Shown here one piece after another: positions 1 to 10,494 of a DNA stretch of 64,000 nucleotides. Position 1 is the first letter of the stretch, and each line of letters starts with the position of its first letter. The DNA is taken from assembly GCF_003952505.1 (NCBI RefSeq), contig NZ_CP034450.1, forward strand, positions 2,108,001-2,172,000, read 5' to 3'. Origin of the DNA: Mesorhizobium sp. M4B.F.Ca.ET.058.02.1.1. GTDB lineage: Bacteria > Pseudomonadota > Alphaproteobacteria > Rhizobiales > Rhizobiaceae. The notes beneath the pieces were generated by a model, which did not search any database, was not told where the DNA came from, and worked only from the letters and a program-made list of their open reading frames with translations. A program made the position numbers and the translations under genes.

Positions 1-307
1 GGCGCAGCCTGAACTCGCCCCCTTCCCGTTCGACCCAGATCGCCGGGGCGCCGAGATGACGCGAGGTTTCGTAAGCCGGGATCAGGCCACCGATCGCCGG
101 GCCGACGACATAGTCGATCCGGCCGGGCACCGCCTTGCGGATCTTCTCGGCCAGCGCCTTGCACAACCGCTCGGTCTTGTCGGCATGCATGAAGACCCTC
201 GCCTTCTGCAGGAAGACCGGACTGCGCAAGCCCGACGTCAGGATGAAATGGCCCTCCAGAACTGCGCCGGCCTCGCGGAAGATGCCCAGCACTTCGTCGG
301 TGTTCAT
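1..307 (-). CDS. pyrE: Orotate phosphoribosyltransferase, 3' part cut by window edge
   Basis: PyrE joins orotate to PRPP to give orotidine 5'-phosphate in de novo UMP synthesis. I translated the minus strand from the ATG at 307. About 102 codons are visible, beginning [14 protein letters not shown] and containing [16 protein letters not shown] and [15 protein letters not shown], which are typical N-terminal PyrE segments. The frame stays open to base 1, so the PRPP-binding loop and C-terminus lie outside the window. It sits directly downstream of rel on the same strand, a common rhizobial arrangement. Identification is by recognised family sequence; the missing half cannot be judged. Confidence 0.9.
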   Translation of the reverse strand, partial: MNTDEVLGIFREAGAVLEGHFILTSGLRSPVFLQKARVFMHADKTERLCKALAEKIRKAVPGRIDYVVGPAIGGLIPAYETSRHLGAPAIWVEREGGEFRLR

Positions 308-373
308 AGTTGCTCCATGCCGATGGTGGGTGGTGAATGGTCAGTAGTGAGTAGTTGGTAGTGAGAGCCCCTT

Positions 374-2641
<2,268 letters not shown>

Positions 2642-2670
2642 GGGCGGGATCTCTCGGTGCTGAAATGAAT

Positions 2671-2698
2671 CATGCGCCGCACTGGTGTGCGGCGCATG
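2671..2698 (-). terminator. 12-bp perfect hairpin between rpoZ and rel
   Basis: CATGCGCCGCAC (2671-2682) pairs perfectly with GTGCGGCGCATG (2687-2698) around the loop TGGT. It lies 66 bases downstream of the rpoZ stop and 30 bases upstream of the rel start. In the direction of transcription it is followed by ATTCATTTC, only a weak T tract. It could be a leaky terminator or attenuator that sets rel expression relative to rpoZ; that role is inferred from position. Confidence 0.55.
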
Positions 2699-2764
2699 TC
2701 ATAGATAGCCACGAAACTGCCGATACGGAAGTGCCGGATGCTTGATCCAGGCAATTCCAAGAGC

Positions 2765-3166
2765 TTAGTAGTCGTCGCTCTTTTCCGGCGGCACCAAGCC
2801 TTCGATGCCGGCCAGAAGGTCTTCCTCGGTCATGCGGTCGAAAGCGATGTTGTCCTCGGCATCGTCGGCATCGGCCGTCGCGACGGCAGCACCGGTCTGG
2901 TCCGCGATCACCTCCCCGTCAGCTTCCGGCTCGTCGACCTCGACGTGCTTCTGCAGCGAGTGGATCAGGTCTTCCTTGAGATCGTCGGGCGACAGCGTCT
3001 CGTCGGCGATCTCGCGCAGCGCGATCACCGGGTTCTTGTCGTTATCGCGCGGCACGGTGATCTGCGCGCCCTGGCTGATCTGACGGGCGCGGTGGCCGGC
3101 CAGAAGCACGAGCTCGAAGCGGTTGTCGACCTTGTCGATGCAATCTTCAACGGTTACGCGGGCCAT
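2765..3166 (-). CDS. rpoZ: DNA-directed RNA polymerase omega subunit
   Basis: Omega is the small RNA polymerase subunit that helps assemble the core by holding beta-prime, and in many bacteria forms part of a ppGpp-binding site. The 133-residue protein begins [20 protein letters not shown], the highly conserved omega N-terminus, followed by AGHRARQIS and the IALREIADE helix. The C-terminal half is long and acidic, as in other alphaproteobacteria. It lies upstream of rel on the same strand, the usual alphaproteobacterial order, and is probably transcribed with it. Confidence 0.96.
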   Translation of the reverse strand: MARVTVEDCIDKVDNRFELVLLAGHRARQISQGAQITVPRDNDKNPVIALREIADETLSPDDLKEDLIHSLQKHVEVDEPEADGEVIADQTGAAVATADADDAEDNIAFDRMTEEDLLAGIEGLVPPEKSDDY

Positions 3167-3470
3167 GAATTGCCCCTTTCATGCGATGGATTTGATGGAA
3201 AACAGGCGCGGTCCATAACCTGAACGCCGCTAAAATACAAGCTTCTTGGCAAGGTGGTGCGGCTTCAGGGGTTATCCAGGCTCAGTGCGGGAAAAGACCC
3301 GCGACGATGGCACCGCCGATCACAATTGCTTGCGAGGCACCGACACTGCTTGGATTGCCGCAAAACTGGCGCTATCTCGGATGATAAGGCCGTATGGTCC
3401 ATCATGGGGCCGCGGGCATGGTCGCCGATGCATTTAGACGACCGCCCATTTTGAAAAAGGACATTTTTCC

Positions 3471-4052
3471 ATGTTCGACCCTCGTGAGAAAATCGCTCTT
3501 TTCATCGACGGCGCAAATCTCTATGCCACCTCGCGGGCGCTCGGCTTCGACATCGACTACCGCAAGCTTCTGTCGAGCTTCCAGAAGCGCGGCTATCTGT
3601 TGCGTGCCTACTACTACACGGCGCTGGTTGAGGATCAGGAATATTCCTCAATCCGGCCGCTGATCGACTGGCTCGACTATAACGGCTTCAAGGTGGTGAC
3701 CAAGCCGGCCAAGGAATTCACCGACTCGACCGGCCGCCGCAAGATCAAGGGCAATATGGACATCGAACTCACCGTCGATGCGCTCGAGCTCGCCGACGTC
3801 GTCGACCACTATGTCATCTTCTCCGGCGACGGCGATTTCCGCACGCTGGTGGAGGCGCTGCAGCGGCGCGGCCGCAAGGTTTCGATCGTCTCGACGATGG
3901 CCTCGCAGCCGCCGATGATATCGGACGACCTGCGTCGCCAGGCCGACCATTTCATCGACCTGATGAGCCTGAAGAACGAAGTCGGCCGCGATCCGTCCGA
4001 GCGGCCGGTGCGGCGGCCCGAACCGGCCGAGGTCGACGAGGACGAGTATTGA
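3471..4052 (+). CDS. NYN/PIN-like domain protein, LabA/DUF88 family
   Basis: A 193-residue NYN-domain protein, a PIN-like fold with predicted or shown ribonuclease activity in several relatives. Visible acidic motifs are ALFIDGANLY near residue 8-17, NMDIELTVDAL near 98, and VIFSGDGDFRTLVEAL near 115-130, which supply the conserved Asp residues of the metal site. The C-terminus is a charged tail (RPEPAEVDEDEY). Its stop codon overlaps the TTG start of the uracil-DNA glycosylase gene, so the two are probably translated together. The substrate is unknown. The 300-base gap upstream (3167-3470) shows no gene and probably holds divergent promoters for rpoZ and this gene. Confidence 0.85.
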   Translation: MFDPREKIALFIDGANLYATSRALGFDIDYRKLLSSFQKRGYLLRAYYYTALVEDQEYSSIRPLIDWLDYNGFKVVTKPAKEFTDSTGRRKIKGNMDIELTVDALELADVVDHYVIFSGDGDFRTLVEALQRRGRKVSIVSTMASQPPMISDDLRRQADHFIDLMSLKNEVGRDPSERPVRRPEPAEVDEDEY

Positions 4053-4720
4053 CGACGGCGGCCCTGGTGGCCGCGACCTCCCCCGAACCCGGCCGCGACT
4101 GCCCGCTCTGCCCGCGGCTGCATGATTTCATCGCCGACTGGCGGCAGCGCGAGCCGACCTGGTTCAACGCACCGGTGCCGACCTTCCTGCCGCTGGAGGG
4201 CGAGGACGCGGTGCGGCTGCTCATCGTCGGGCTGGCGCCCGGCCTGCGCGGGGCTAACCGCACTGGACGGCCGTTCACCGGCGACTATGCCGGCGACCTG
4301 CTCTACGGCACTCTGATCGCGCAAGGCCTGGCGCGCGGCGAATTCAAGGCAAGGCCCGATGACGGGCTGCAGCTGGTGCAGACCGCCATCACCAACGCGG
4401 TGCGCTGCGTGCCGCCGGAGAACAAGCCGGTAGGCGGCGAGATCGCCACCTGCCGGAGTTTCCTGGTGCCGACGATCGGGCGCTTTCCCAATTTGCGCGC
4501 GGTGCTGGCGCTGGGCTCGATCGCACACCAGTCGACGGTGCGGGCACTGGGCGAGCGCGTTGCCGCCTATCCGTTCCGGCACGGCGGACGTCAGGAAGCC
4601 GGAAGCATCACGCTGTTCTCCAGCTACCACTGCTCGCGCTACAACACCAACACCGGCGTGCTGACGGAAGCGATGTTCGTCAATGTGTTCAAGGAGATCG
4701 CGGCGCTTCTACAGGAATAG
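4049..4720 (+). CDS. Uracil-DNA glycosylase, family 5 (UDGb type)
   Basis: Removes uracil, and in this family often other deaminated bases, from DNA as the first step of base excision repair. The 223-residue product has motif 1 GLAPGLRGANRTGRPFTGD near residue 57-75, the hallmark of family 5, and a C-terminal YHCSRYNTNTGVLTEAMF matching the H-x-x-x-x-N-x-x-TG motif 2. The N-terminus carries CPLCPRLHDF, consistent with the Fe-S cysteines of families 4 and 5. The TTG start at 4049 overlaps the preceding stop (TTGA). Its last 32 bases overlap the convergent GH25 gene. Confidence 0.85.
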   Translation: MTTAALVAATSPEPGRDCPLCPRLHDFIADWRQREPTWFNAPVPTFLPLEGEDAVRLLIVGLAPGLRGANRTGRPFTGDYAGDLLYGTLIAQGLARGEFKARPDDGLQLVQTAITNAVRCVPPENKPVGGEIATCRSFLVPTIGRFPNLRAVLALGSIAHQSTVRALGERVAAYPFRHGGRQEAGSITLFSSYHCSRYNTNTGVLTEAMFVNVFKEIAALLQE

Positions 4721-5462
4721 AATCGACCGGTGCCGAGGCAAACAGCGCGGCCAGCCTGTCCGCCCCACCCTGCAGCACGTTCAGGTCGACATCGCCCACG
4801 ATGCCGTCGACGCGGCCCCGGTTGTGGTACTGCCAGTAGATCCAGTCGTCCTCGCCCGGCCGCATGGCCAGCGAGCGCAGCCAGCGCGGGCGAACGGCGA
4901 TATGCGCCGAGTAGGCCTGAGCCGCCTCGTCGGTGAGATAGACGATCGCCGGCTTGCCGAAGGCCGCCTCGACCGGGCCGAGGAACGCCTGGAGTTCGGT
5001 ATTCAATTGCTCGGCCGACGGCCGCTGCGGGCAATTGCCGCCGAATTCGATGTCGACCACCGGCGGCAGCAGTGGCTCGCCGCGCGGCACCACCGAGATG
5101 AAATTCCTCGCCTGGTCACCGCCCGGCCGGCAGAAGGTGAAGAAGTGATAGGCGCCGACCGCCAGCCCCGCCTCGCGCGCCTCGCGCAGGTTGGTGGCGA
5201 AGGCATCGTCGACATGATCGCCGCCTTCGGTCGCCTTGATGACGGCAAAGGCGACGTCGTCGGCGGCAACGCGTCGCCAGTCGATCCGGCCCTGGTGGTG
5301 GGAGACGTCGATGCCCCTGACCGGGAATCGGTCGCGATCAGGAGAGAAAGTGTGGAAATAAAACAGCCCGCCCACTGCGGCGATGCACGCCAGAACAAGG
5401 CCGGCCAGGACCCAGAGGACGATCCGCTTCTTCAAGACTATCCCCTGCTGTCGGCTCCACAT
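4689..5462 (-). CDS. GH25-family lysozyme-like protein, membrane-anchored or secreted
   Basis: A 257-residue protein of the glycoside hydrolase 25 muramidase family, which cleaves the MurNAc-GlcNAc bond of peptidoglycan. An N-terminal hydrophobic segment (about residues 10-36) is a signal anchor or uncleaved signal. The catalytic domain shows GIDVSHHQGRIDW, AVIKATEGG, VVDIEF with the Asp-x-Glu pair, and a terminal WQYHNRGRVDGI segment. It runs convergently into the uracil glycosylase gene with a short overlap. The exact start is uncertain: the ATG at 5462 gives residues MWSRQQG before the basic KKR that opens the signal. A cell-wall target is inferred from family. Confidence 0.85.
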   Translation of the reverse strand: MWSRQQGIVLKKRIVLWVLAGLVLACIAAVGGLFYFHTFSPDRDRFPVRGIDVSHHQGRIDWRRVAADDVAFAVIKATEGGDHVDDAFATNLREAREAGLAVGAYHFFTFCRPGGDQARNFISVVPRGEPLLPPVVDIEFGGNCPQRPSAEQLNTELQAFLGPVEAAFGKPAIVYLTDEAAQAYSAHIAVRPRWLRSLAMRPGEDDWIYWQYHNRGRVDGIVGDVDLNVLQGGADRLAALFASAPVDSIPVEAPRSP

Positions 5463-5516
5463 CTCCGCAAGCTGAAGGCGAACTGTTGGCTTTTTTCAGG
5501 CTGCTGCTGAGATTTT

Positions 5517-5996
5517 TCAACCGCGTTGCTTGAGCAGGCGACCCTTCTCGCGCGACCAGTCGCGCTGCTTCTCGGTCTCGCGCTTGTCGTGCAGCTTCTT
5601 GCCGCGGGCGACTGCAAGCAAAAGCTTGGCGCGACCGCGATCGTTGAAATAGATCTTGAGCGGCACCAGCGTCATGCCTTCGCGATCGACGCTCTGCGAC
5701 AGCTTCGCCATCTCGCGCTTGGAGAGCAGAAGCTTGCGGCGCCGGCGCGGCTCGTGGTTGAAGCGATTTGCCTGAAGATATTCCGGCAGGTAGGAATTGA
5801 TCAGCCAGATCTCGCCACCCTCGGCCGAGGCGTAGGATTCCTGGATGTTGGCCTGGCCCTGGCGCAGCGACTTGACCTCGGTGCCGGTCAGCACCAGGCC
5901 GGCCTCGATCGTGTCGAGGACTTCGTAGGAGAACCGCGCCTTGCGGTTCTCCGCAACGGTCCTGTTGTTGGGATCGGCTTTCTTGACTTGATTCAT
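5517..5996 (-). CDS. smpB: SsrA-binding protein SmpB
   Basis: Binds tmRNA and brings it to stalled ribosomes for trans-translation. Starting at the ATG at 5996 the product is 159 residues, the usual size, and begins [21 protein letters not shown] longer frame up to 6014 adds only MPPLRI and is not needed. Recognisable SmpB segments are [31 protein letters not shown] and [14 protein letters not shown], with the basic C-terminal tail [15 protein letters not shown]. It follows dapA on the same strand, a conserved rhizobial order, though a repeat element lies between them. The tmRNA gene itself was not seen. Confidence 0.95.
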   Translation of the reverse strand: MNQVKKADPNNRTVAENRKARFSYEVLDTIEAGLVLTGTEVKSLRQGQANIQESYASAEGGEIWLINSYLPEYLQANRFNHEPRRRRKLLLSKREMAKLSQSVDREGMTLVPLKIYFNDRGRAKLLLAVARGKKLHDKRETEKQRDWSREKGRLLKQRG

Positions 5997-6020
5997 AATG
6001 CGGAGAGGTGGCACCTCATC

Positions 6021-6109
6021 TAGAGCGATTCACCGTTTCATGGAAACGTCGAACCGCTCTATCTAATCATTTTGACGCAATTCCGGACTTTTTCCTGGAA
6101 TTGCTCTAG
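6021..6109. repeat. Composite palindromic intergenic repeat of rhizobial type
   Basis: Two adjacent imperfect palindromes fill the dapA-smpB gap. The first (6021-6061) begins TAGAGCGATTC and ends CGCTCTA, with an inner CGTTTC/GAAACG pair. The second (about 6078-6109) has arms GCAATTCCGGA and TCCTGGAATTGC. Such TAGAGC-bounded mosaics are scattered through rhizobial chromosomes (RIME-like). The element abuts the dapA stop codon and could form RNA hairpins protecting or ending the dapA transcript. Confidence 0.65.
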
Positions 6110-6987
6110 TTTATCAAGCCGGCGTGCTTCATCGCCTGGTCGATCTTCTCGGCCGTCGAAGCCTCGATCGTGACCAGCGGCGAGCGCACGACGTTCTCGA
6201 CCTTGCCCAGCTTCGAGAGCGCGTATTTGGCGCCGCACAGGCCAGGCTCGGTGAAGATCGCCTTGTGCAGCGGCAGCAGGCGATCCTGCAAGTCGAGCGC
6301 CGTGGCGCTGTCGCCGGACAGCGTCGCTTCCTGGAACTCCGAGCAGAGGCGGGGCGCGACGTTCGACGTCACCGAGATGCAGCCGACGCCGCCATGCGCG
6401 TTGAAGCCCAGCGCCGAGGCATCCTCGCCGGAAAGCTGGATGAAGTCCTTGCCGCAGGTGGCGCGCTGCTCGGAGACGCGCTCGACTTTGCCGGTGGCAT
6501 CCTTGACGCCGACGATGTTCTTGAAGTCGTGCGCCAACCGACCCATCGTCTCGGGCGTCATGTCGATGACCGAGCGCGGCGGGATATTGTAGATGATGAT
6601 CGGCAGCTTGGTCGCGCGGGCGACAGCGGCGAAGTGCTCGTAGAGGCCGCGCTGCGTCGGCTTGTTATAATAGGGCGTGACGACGAGCGCGGCATCGGCA
6701 CCCGCCTGCTCGGCAAACTGCACCAGGCCCACCGCCTCTTCGGTGTTGTTGGAGCCGGCGCCGGCGACGACCGGAGCGCGGCCCTTGGCGACCTCGATGC
6801 AGACCTTGACCACCTGGCGGTGCTCGTCATGCGACAGCGTCGGCGACTCGCCTGTGGTGCCCACCGGAACCAGCCCCTTGGTGCCCTCGGCGAGCTGCCA
6901 CTCGATGAAGGCGCGAAAGGCTTTCTCGTCGAAACGCCCGCTCTTGTCGAACGGTGTAACGAGCGCGGTCAGCGAGCCTCTCAGCAT
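6106..6987 (-). CDS. dapA: 4-hydroxy-tetrahydrodipicolinate synthase
   Basis: Condenses pyruvate with aspartate semialdehyde, the first committed step to meso-diaminopimelate and lysine. The product has [13 protein letters not shown] (substrate threonines), [15 protein letters not shown], the catalytic tyrosine in [10 protein letters not shown] and the Schiff-base lysine in [10 protein letters not shown] use the ATG at 6987 ([15 protein letters not shown], the usual family start); the AAGGAG upstream suits it, whereas the alternative TTG nine bases upstream lies right against that site. Length is 293 residues, normal for the family. It is followed by smpB and faces away from the lytic transglycosylase gene. 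Confidence 0.95.
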   Translation of the reverse strand: MLRGSLTALVTPFDKSGRFDEKAFRAFIEWQLAEGTKGLVPVGTTGESPTLSHDEHRQVVKVCIEVAKGRAPVVAGAGSNNTEEAVGLVQFAEQAGADAALVVTPYYNKPTQRGLYEHFAAVARATKLPIIIYNIPPRSVIDMTPETMGRLAHDFKNIVGVKDATGKVERVSEQRATCGKDFIQLSGEDASALGFNAHGGVGCISVTSNVAPRLCSEFQEATLSGDSATALDLQDRLLPLHKAIFTEPGLCGAKYALSKLGKVENVVRSPLVTIEASTAEKIDQAMKHAGLIN

Positions 6988-7018
6988 ATCATCCAAACTC
7001 CTTGGGACTTCGTTGGTT

Positions 7019-7067
7019 TATGCATCTCGTTGCCCCAAAACCGGTGTCCACTTTTGGGCGACATGCA
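7019..7067. repeat. Imperfect palindromic element upstream of dapA
   Basis: The left arm ATGCATCTCG...GCCCCAAAA and right arm TTTTGGGCGACATGCAT form an imperfect palindrome around a GGTGTCCAC centre. Elements of this pattern recur in rhizobial intergenic DNA. It lies in the divergent region between dapA and the lytic transglycosylase gene, so it may sit inside one of their leader transcripts. Only one copy was seen in this window. Confidence 0.6.
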
Positions 7068-7278
7068 TTCGTGTTTTATCGGTCGGTCTATCGTGCGCGC
7101 CTTCTAGCCGAAAGCGAAGCCGCGCACCATAGTCTCGACATTGTTCAGCGGCAAGCATTGCCGTGGTGCCAGTGTCGGCAATTCGAACGACCTCGATAAC
7201 CTTTTGTTTACGGGCTCTTCACGACCTGAGTTTAGCTTCAAGCCGTCTTGGGCTGCTGGTAATGTGCTCGAACAGGAA

Positions 7279-9333
7279 ATGACGAACCACATGTCAGGCC
7301 GGCGGCCCCGTCTTTTCGCGCTTCTGGGCGCGACGCTTGCGCTGATGCCGGTCGCGGCGATCGGCGGGGGCGTCGACGTGCAGACGACGTCGGCTGTCCC
7401 GATACCGCCTCTGGCCTATCAGGGCCGGCCGGATGCCCCCGCCTCTCTTTCGACAGATGTCGCGCTTTTGAAGGGCGGCCTCGACAAGCTGGCAGCCAAC
7501 GACATTGCCGGCGCGCGCCAGGTGCGCGAGGTGCTGCCCGCCAATTCGCTCGACCGCCATATATTGGCCTGGGCGATCGCGCTCTATGGTGGCGACCAGG
7601 TGCCGAGCGGCGATATCGCCGATGCCGCACAGATGCTGCCGAACTGGCCGGGCACGATCGCGCTGCGCAAGAACAGCGAGCGCGCGCTCTATCGCGAGAA
7701 CCCCTCGCCGCAGGTCGTGGTGCAGGCGTTCAAGGGCAGCCAGCCGCTGACCCCGGAAGGGGTGATCATCCTTGCCCGCTCCTATGTCGCCATTGGCAAC
7801 GCCAAGGCGGCGCGCTCAGTGCTGTCGCCGTTCTGGCGAACGGAAAGACTGGAAGCCAAGGACGAGGCGACCATCATCAAGGAGTTCGGCACGCTCATTC
7901 CCGCCGCCGACCACCGCTTCCGCATGGAACGCATGTTCTATGCCGATCGGCCTTCCTCGGCGCTGCGCGTGGCAGCGCTCGCAGGCGCCCAGCCGCTGGC
8001 CGATGCCTGGACGGCGGCCAGCCGTGGCGACAAGAACGCGGCCAAGCTGCTCAAGTCCGTGCCCGCGGCGCAGCGTCAGGCCGGCTATTTCTTTGCCGAG
8101 GCCGAATATCTGCGCAAGCAGCAGAAATTCGCCGACGCCGCCACAGTCGTGATGAAAGCGCCGACCGATCGCGAGGCACTGGTCGATCCCGACGCCTGGT
8201 GGGTGGAACGCCGGGTGCTGTCGCGCGAGCTGGTCGACCAGGGCGACATGAAGACGGCCTACAAAATCGTCTCCATGCACGCGGCCGAAAGCCCAGCCAG
8301 CGCCGCAGAGGCCGAGTTCCACGCCGGTTGGTATGCGCTGCGCGGCCTCAACGACCCGGCTACCGCGGCTACCCACTTCGCACGCATCGCCGACCTCGCG
8401 CAGGGGCCGGTGTCGCTGTCGCGCGCCTATTACTGGCTCGGCCGCGCGGCCGAAGTGGGCGGGCCCGGCGACGCGAAGGCGTATTTCACCCGCGCGGCTG
8501 CCTATGGCACCACTTTCTACGGCCAGCTCGCCGGCGAGCGCGTGGGCTTGCGGACTCTCAACATCGCCTATCCGCAGCCAAGTGCCGCCGACCGGCAGAA
8601 TTTTGCCGGCCGCGAGGCGGTCAGCGCCATCAAGCGGCTGCAGGAGGCGGGCTATGACCGCTATGCCGAGACGCTCTATCGCGACCTTGCCGGGCAGTTG
8701 ACCAGCCCCGGCGAGCTGGCGCTGCTTGCCGTGCTCGCCGAAAAGCAGGGCAACCATTTCATGGCGCTGAAGGTCGGCAAGATCGCCGCCGCGCGCGGCA
8801 TCGATGTCGGCGCGCTGTCGCACCCGCTTGGCGTCATCCCCGACACCGCCGACATTTCCGGGTCCGGCAAGGCGCTGGCCTATGCGATCGCGCGCCAGGA
8901 AAGCGAGTTCAATGTCGGCGCGATCTCCAGCGCCGGCGCGCGCGGGCTGCTGCAATTGATGCCGGGCACGGCCAGGCAATTGGCGAAGAAGGCCGGGCTG
9001 ACGTTCTCGCAGACGCGGCTGACCAGCGACGCCGGCTATAATGCGACGCTGGGCGCCGCTTTCCTCGGCGAGCAACTCGACCGCTTCAGCGGCTCCTACG
9101 TGCTGACTTTTGCCGGCTACAATGCGGGTCCCAACCGCGCCGCCCAATGGGTGGCCAAATACGGCGACCCGCGCGGCAAGGACACGGATGCCGTCGTCGA
9201 CTGGATTGAGCGGATTCCCTACACGGAAACAAGAAGCTACGTGCAGCGCGTGATGGAGAATTACGAGGTCTACAAGATGCGTATTTCCGGGAAGTACGAC
9301 ATCGTCGGAGATCTGGTGAATGGGCGGAGTTGA
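7279..9333 (+). CDS. slt: Soluble lytic murein transglycosylase (Slt70-like)
   Basis: A periplasmic enzyme that cleaves peptidoglycan glycan strands to 1,6-anhydromuropeptides. The C-terminal GH23 domain holds the catalytic Glu in ARQESEFNVGAISSAGARGL near residue 540, then LLQLMPGTARQLAKKAG and GYNAGPNRA. The long helical N-terminal part (about 60-500) matches the superhelical U-domain of Slt70. A signal peptide follows the start (RRPRLFALLGATLALMPVAA). I prefer the ATG at 7279 (MTNHMSGRR, 684 residues); an ATG at 7291 is possible. Upstream in-frame codons have no family likeness. It diverges from dapA. Confidence 0.92.
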   Translation: MTNHMSGRRPRLFALLGATLALMPVAAIGGGVDVQTTSAVPIPPLAYQGRPDAPASLSTDVALLKGGLDKLAANDIAGARQVREVLPANSLDRHILAWAIALYGGDQVPSGDIADAAQMLPNWPGTIALRKNSERALYRENPSPQVVVQAFKGSQPLTPEGVIILARSYVAIGNAKAARSVLSPFWRTERLEAKDEATIIKEFGTLIPAADHRFRMERMFYADRPSSALRVAALAGAQPLADAWTAASRGDKNAAKLLKSVPAAQRQAGYFFAEAEYLRKQQKFADAATVVMKAPTDREALVDPDAWWVERRVLSRELVDQGDMKTAYKIVSMHAAESPASAAEAEFHAGWYALRGLNDPATAATHFARIADLAQGPVSLSRAYYWLGRAAEVGGPGDAKAYFTRAAAYGTTFYGQLAGERVGLRTLNIAYPQPSAADRQNFAGREAVSAIKRLQEAGYDRYAETLYRDLAGQLTSPGELALLAVLAEKQGNHFMALKVGKIAAARGIDVGALSHPLGVIPDTADISGSGKALAYAIARQESEFNVGAISSAGARGLLQLMPGTARQLAKKAGLTFSQTRLTSDAGYNATLGAAFLGEQLDRFSGSYVLTFAGYNAGPNRAAQWVAKYGDPRGKDTDAVVDWIERIPYTETRSYVQRVMENYEVYKMRISGKYDIVGDLVNGRS

Positions 9334-9427
9334 GTCGCTCCCTTCTCCCACAAGAGAAGAGGGGAACAGCCTCGCTGGATTTGACCGCCCCCCGCCCCCG
9401 CCTGTAGCACTCGCGGACGATCCGACA

Positions 9428-10339
9428 ATGGCGAGGAATCGCGTCCGCATGCCAAACGAAGGTTTCTCCGACTTCTTCTATGATGCGCCGGATGGGCTCA
9501 GGCTTCACGCGCGACTCTATGGCGGGACCGATTCCCCACATTGGCCTGTCGTCTGCCTGCCCGGCCTCACCCGCAACGCGCGCGACTTCCACGAATTGGC
9601 ACTGCGCCTGTCGAGCCAAACCGAGCGCAGGGTTGTCGCCTTCGACTATCGCGGGCGCGGGCAATCGGCCTATGACCCTGATATCAGCCATTACACTGTC
9701 GGCGTCGAGGCCGGCGATGTCCTGGCCGGGCTGGCGGCACTGGACATCGAGGACGCCGGTTTCATCGGCACCTCGCGCGGCGGGCTGATCATCCATGTCC
9801 TCGGCGCGATCGCGCCGGCGGTGCTGAAGGCCGTCGTTCTGAATGACATCGGCCCGGTGATCGAGGCGCCCGGCCTCGCCCATATACGCTCCTATCTCGA
9901 CGGCGCACCGAAGCCGAGGACGTTTACCGAGGCACTCAGTGCCCAGCGCGGCGTGCATGGCGCAGACTTTCCGGCACTGACCGAAGCGGATTGGGAGCGA
10001 ATGGTGTCGGCGCTCTATCGCGAGACCGACGCCGGGCTGATGTCGGATTTCGACCCAAGGCTGGTCGATACGCTGGCCGGTCTCGACTTCAGCAAGCCGC
10101 TGCCCGATCTGTGGCCGCAATTCGAGGCGCTCACGGCGTTGCCGCTGCTTGCCATACGTGGCGCAAACTCCAAGCTGCTGTCAGCAGCAACGCTTGCGGA
10201 GATGCAAAAGCGCCATCCCGGCATGGAAGCAATCACGGTCGAGGGCCAGGGTCATGCGCCGTTCCTCGAAACGGGCACCTTGCCTGTCGCCATCGCCGCG
10301 GTCCTGGATCGGGCGGAGCGGAAAATCCAAAAGAAGTAA
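9428..10339 (+). CDS. Alpha/beta hydrolase
   Basis: A 303-residue alpha/beta hydrolase with VCLPGLTRNARDF (oxyanion-hole region), VVAFDYRGRGQS, the nucleophile elbow GTSRGG (Ser near residue 115) and the catalytic His in GQGHAPFL near 275. The usual acid position after strand 6, normally NSDLLS in close relatives as I recall them, reads NSKLLS here (AIRGANSKLLSAAT), so the catalytic Asp may be missing or supplied from elsewhere. I chose the ATG at 9428 (MARNRVRMPNEGF) because the longer upstream frame overlaps slt and is low-complexity. The substrate is unknown. Confidence 0.85.
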   Translation: MARNRVRMPNEGFSDFFYDAPDGLRLHARLYGGTDSPHWPVVCLPGLTRNARDFHELALRLSSQTERRVVAFDYRGRGQSAYDPDISHYTVGVEAGDVLAGLAALDIEDAGFIGTSRGGLIIHVLGAIAPAVLKAVVLNDIGPVIEAPGLAHIRSYLDGAPKPRTFTEALSAQRGVHGADFPALTEADWERMVSALYRETDAGLMSDFDPRLVDTLAGLDFSKPLPDLWPQFEALTALPLLAIRGANSKLLSAATLAEMQKRHPGMEAITVEGQGHAPFLETGTLPVAIAAVLDRAERKIQKK

Positions 10340-10461
10340 TCCAAAGTTCAAAATCGGCCGATGAGCTATTGCAACAGTATAGAAACACTTAGAAAGGCAA
10401 TCGCTTCCGGAATTACGGCAACCGGTTCTGAACGTCGGCGCCGCCCTCATCCCCTTCGGCA

Positions 10462-10487
10462 CCTTCTCCCAGTGAACGGGGAGAAGG
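10462..10487. terminator. Hairpin between hydrolase and integrase genes
   Basis: CCTTCTCCC (10462-10470) pairs with GGGAGAAGG (10479-10487). It lies between the convergent alpha/beta hydrolase and integrase genes. There is no strong T tract on either strand. CTTCTCCCC-type palindromes are common rhizobial intergenic repeats, so it may be a repeat used as a bidirectional terminator. Confidence 0.45.
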
Positions 10488-10494
10488 AAACGAG

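Noticed and set aside
5900..6110. tmRNA gene next to smpB
   Set aside because: No tRNA-like ends or peptide-tag frame were seen; the gap is filled by palindromic repeats.
7816..9450. 544-codon minus-strand frame opposite the lytic transglycosylase
   Set aside because: The GH23 gene on the other strand has catalytic motifs and a signal peptide; the antisense frame has neither.
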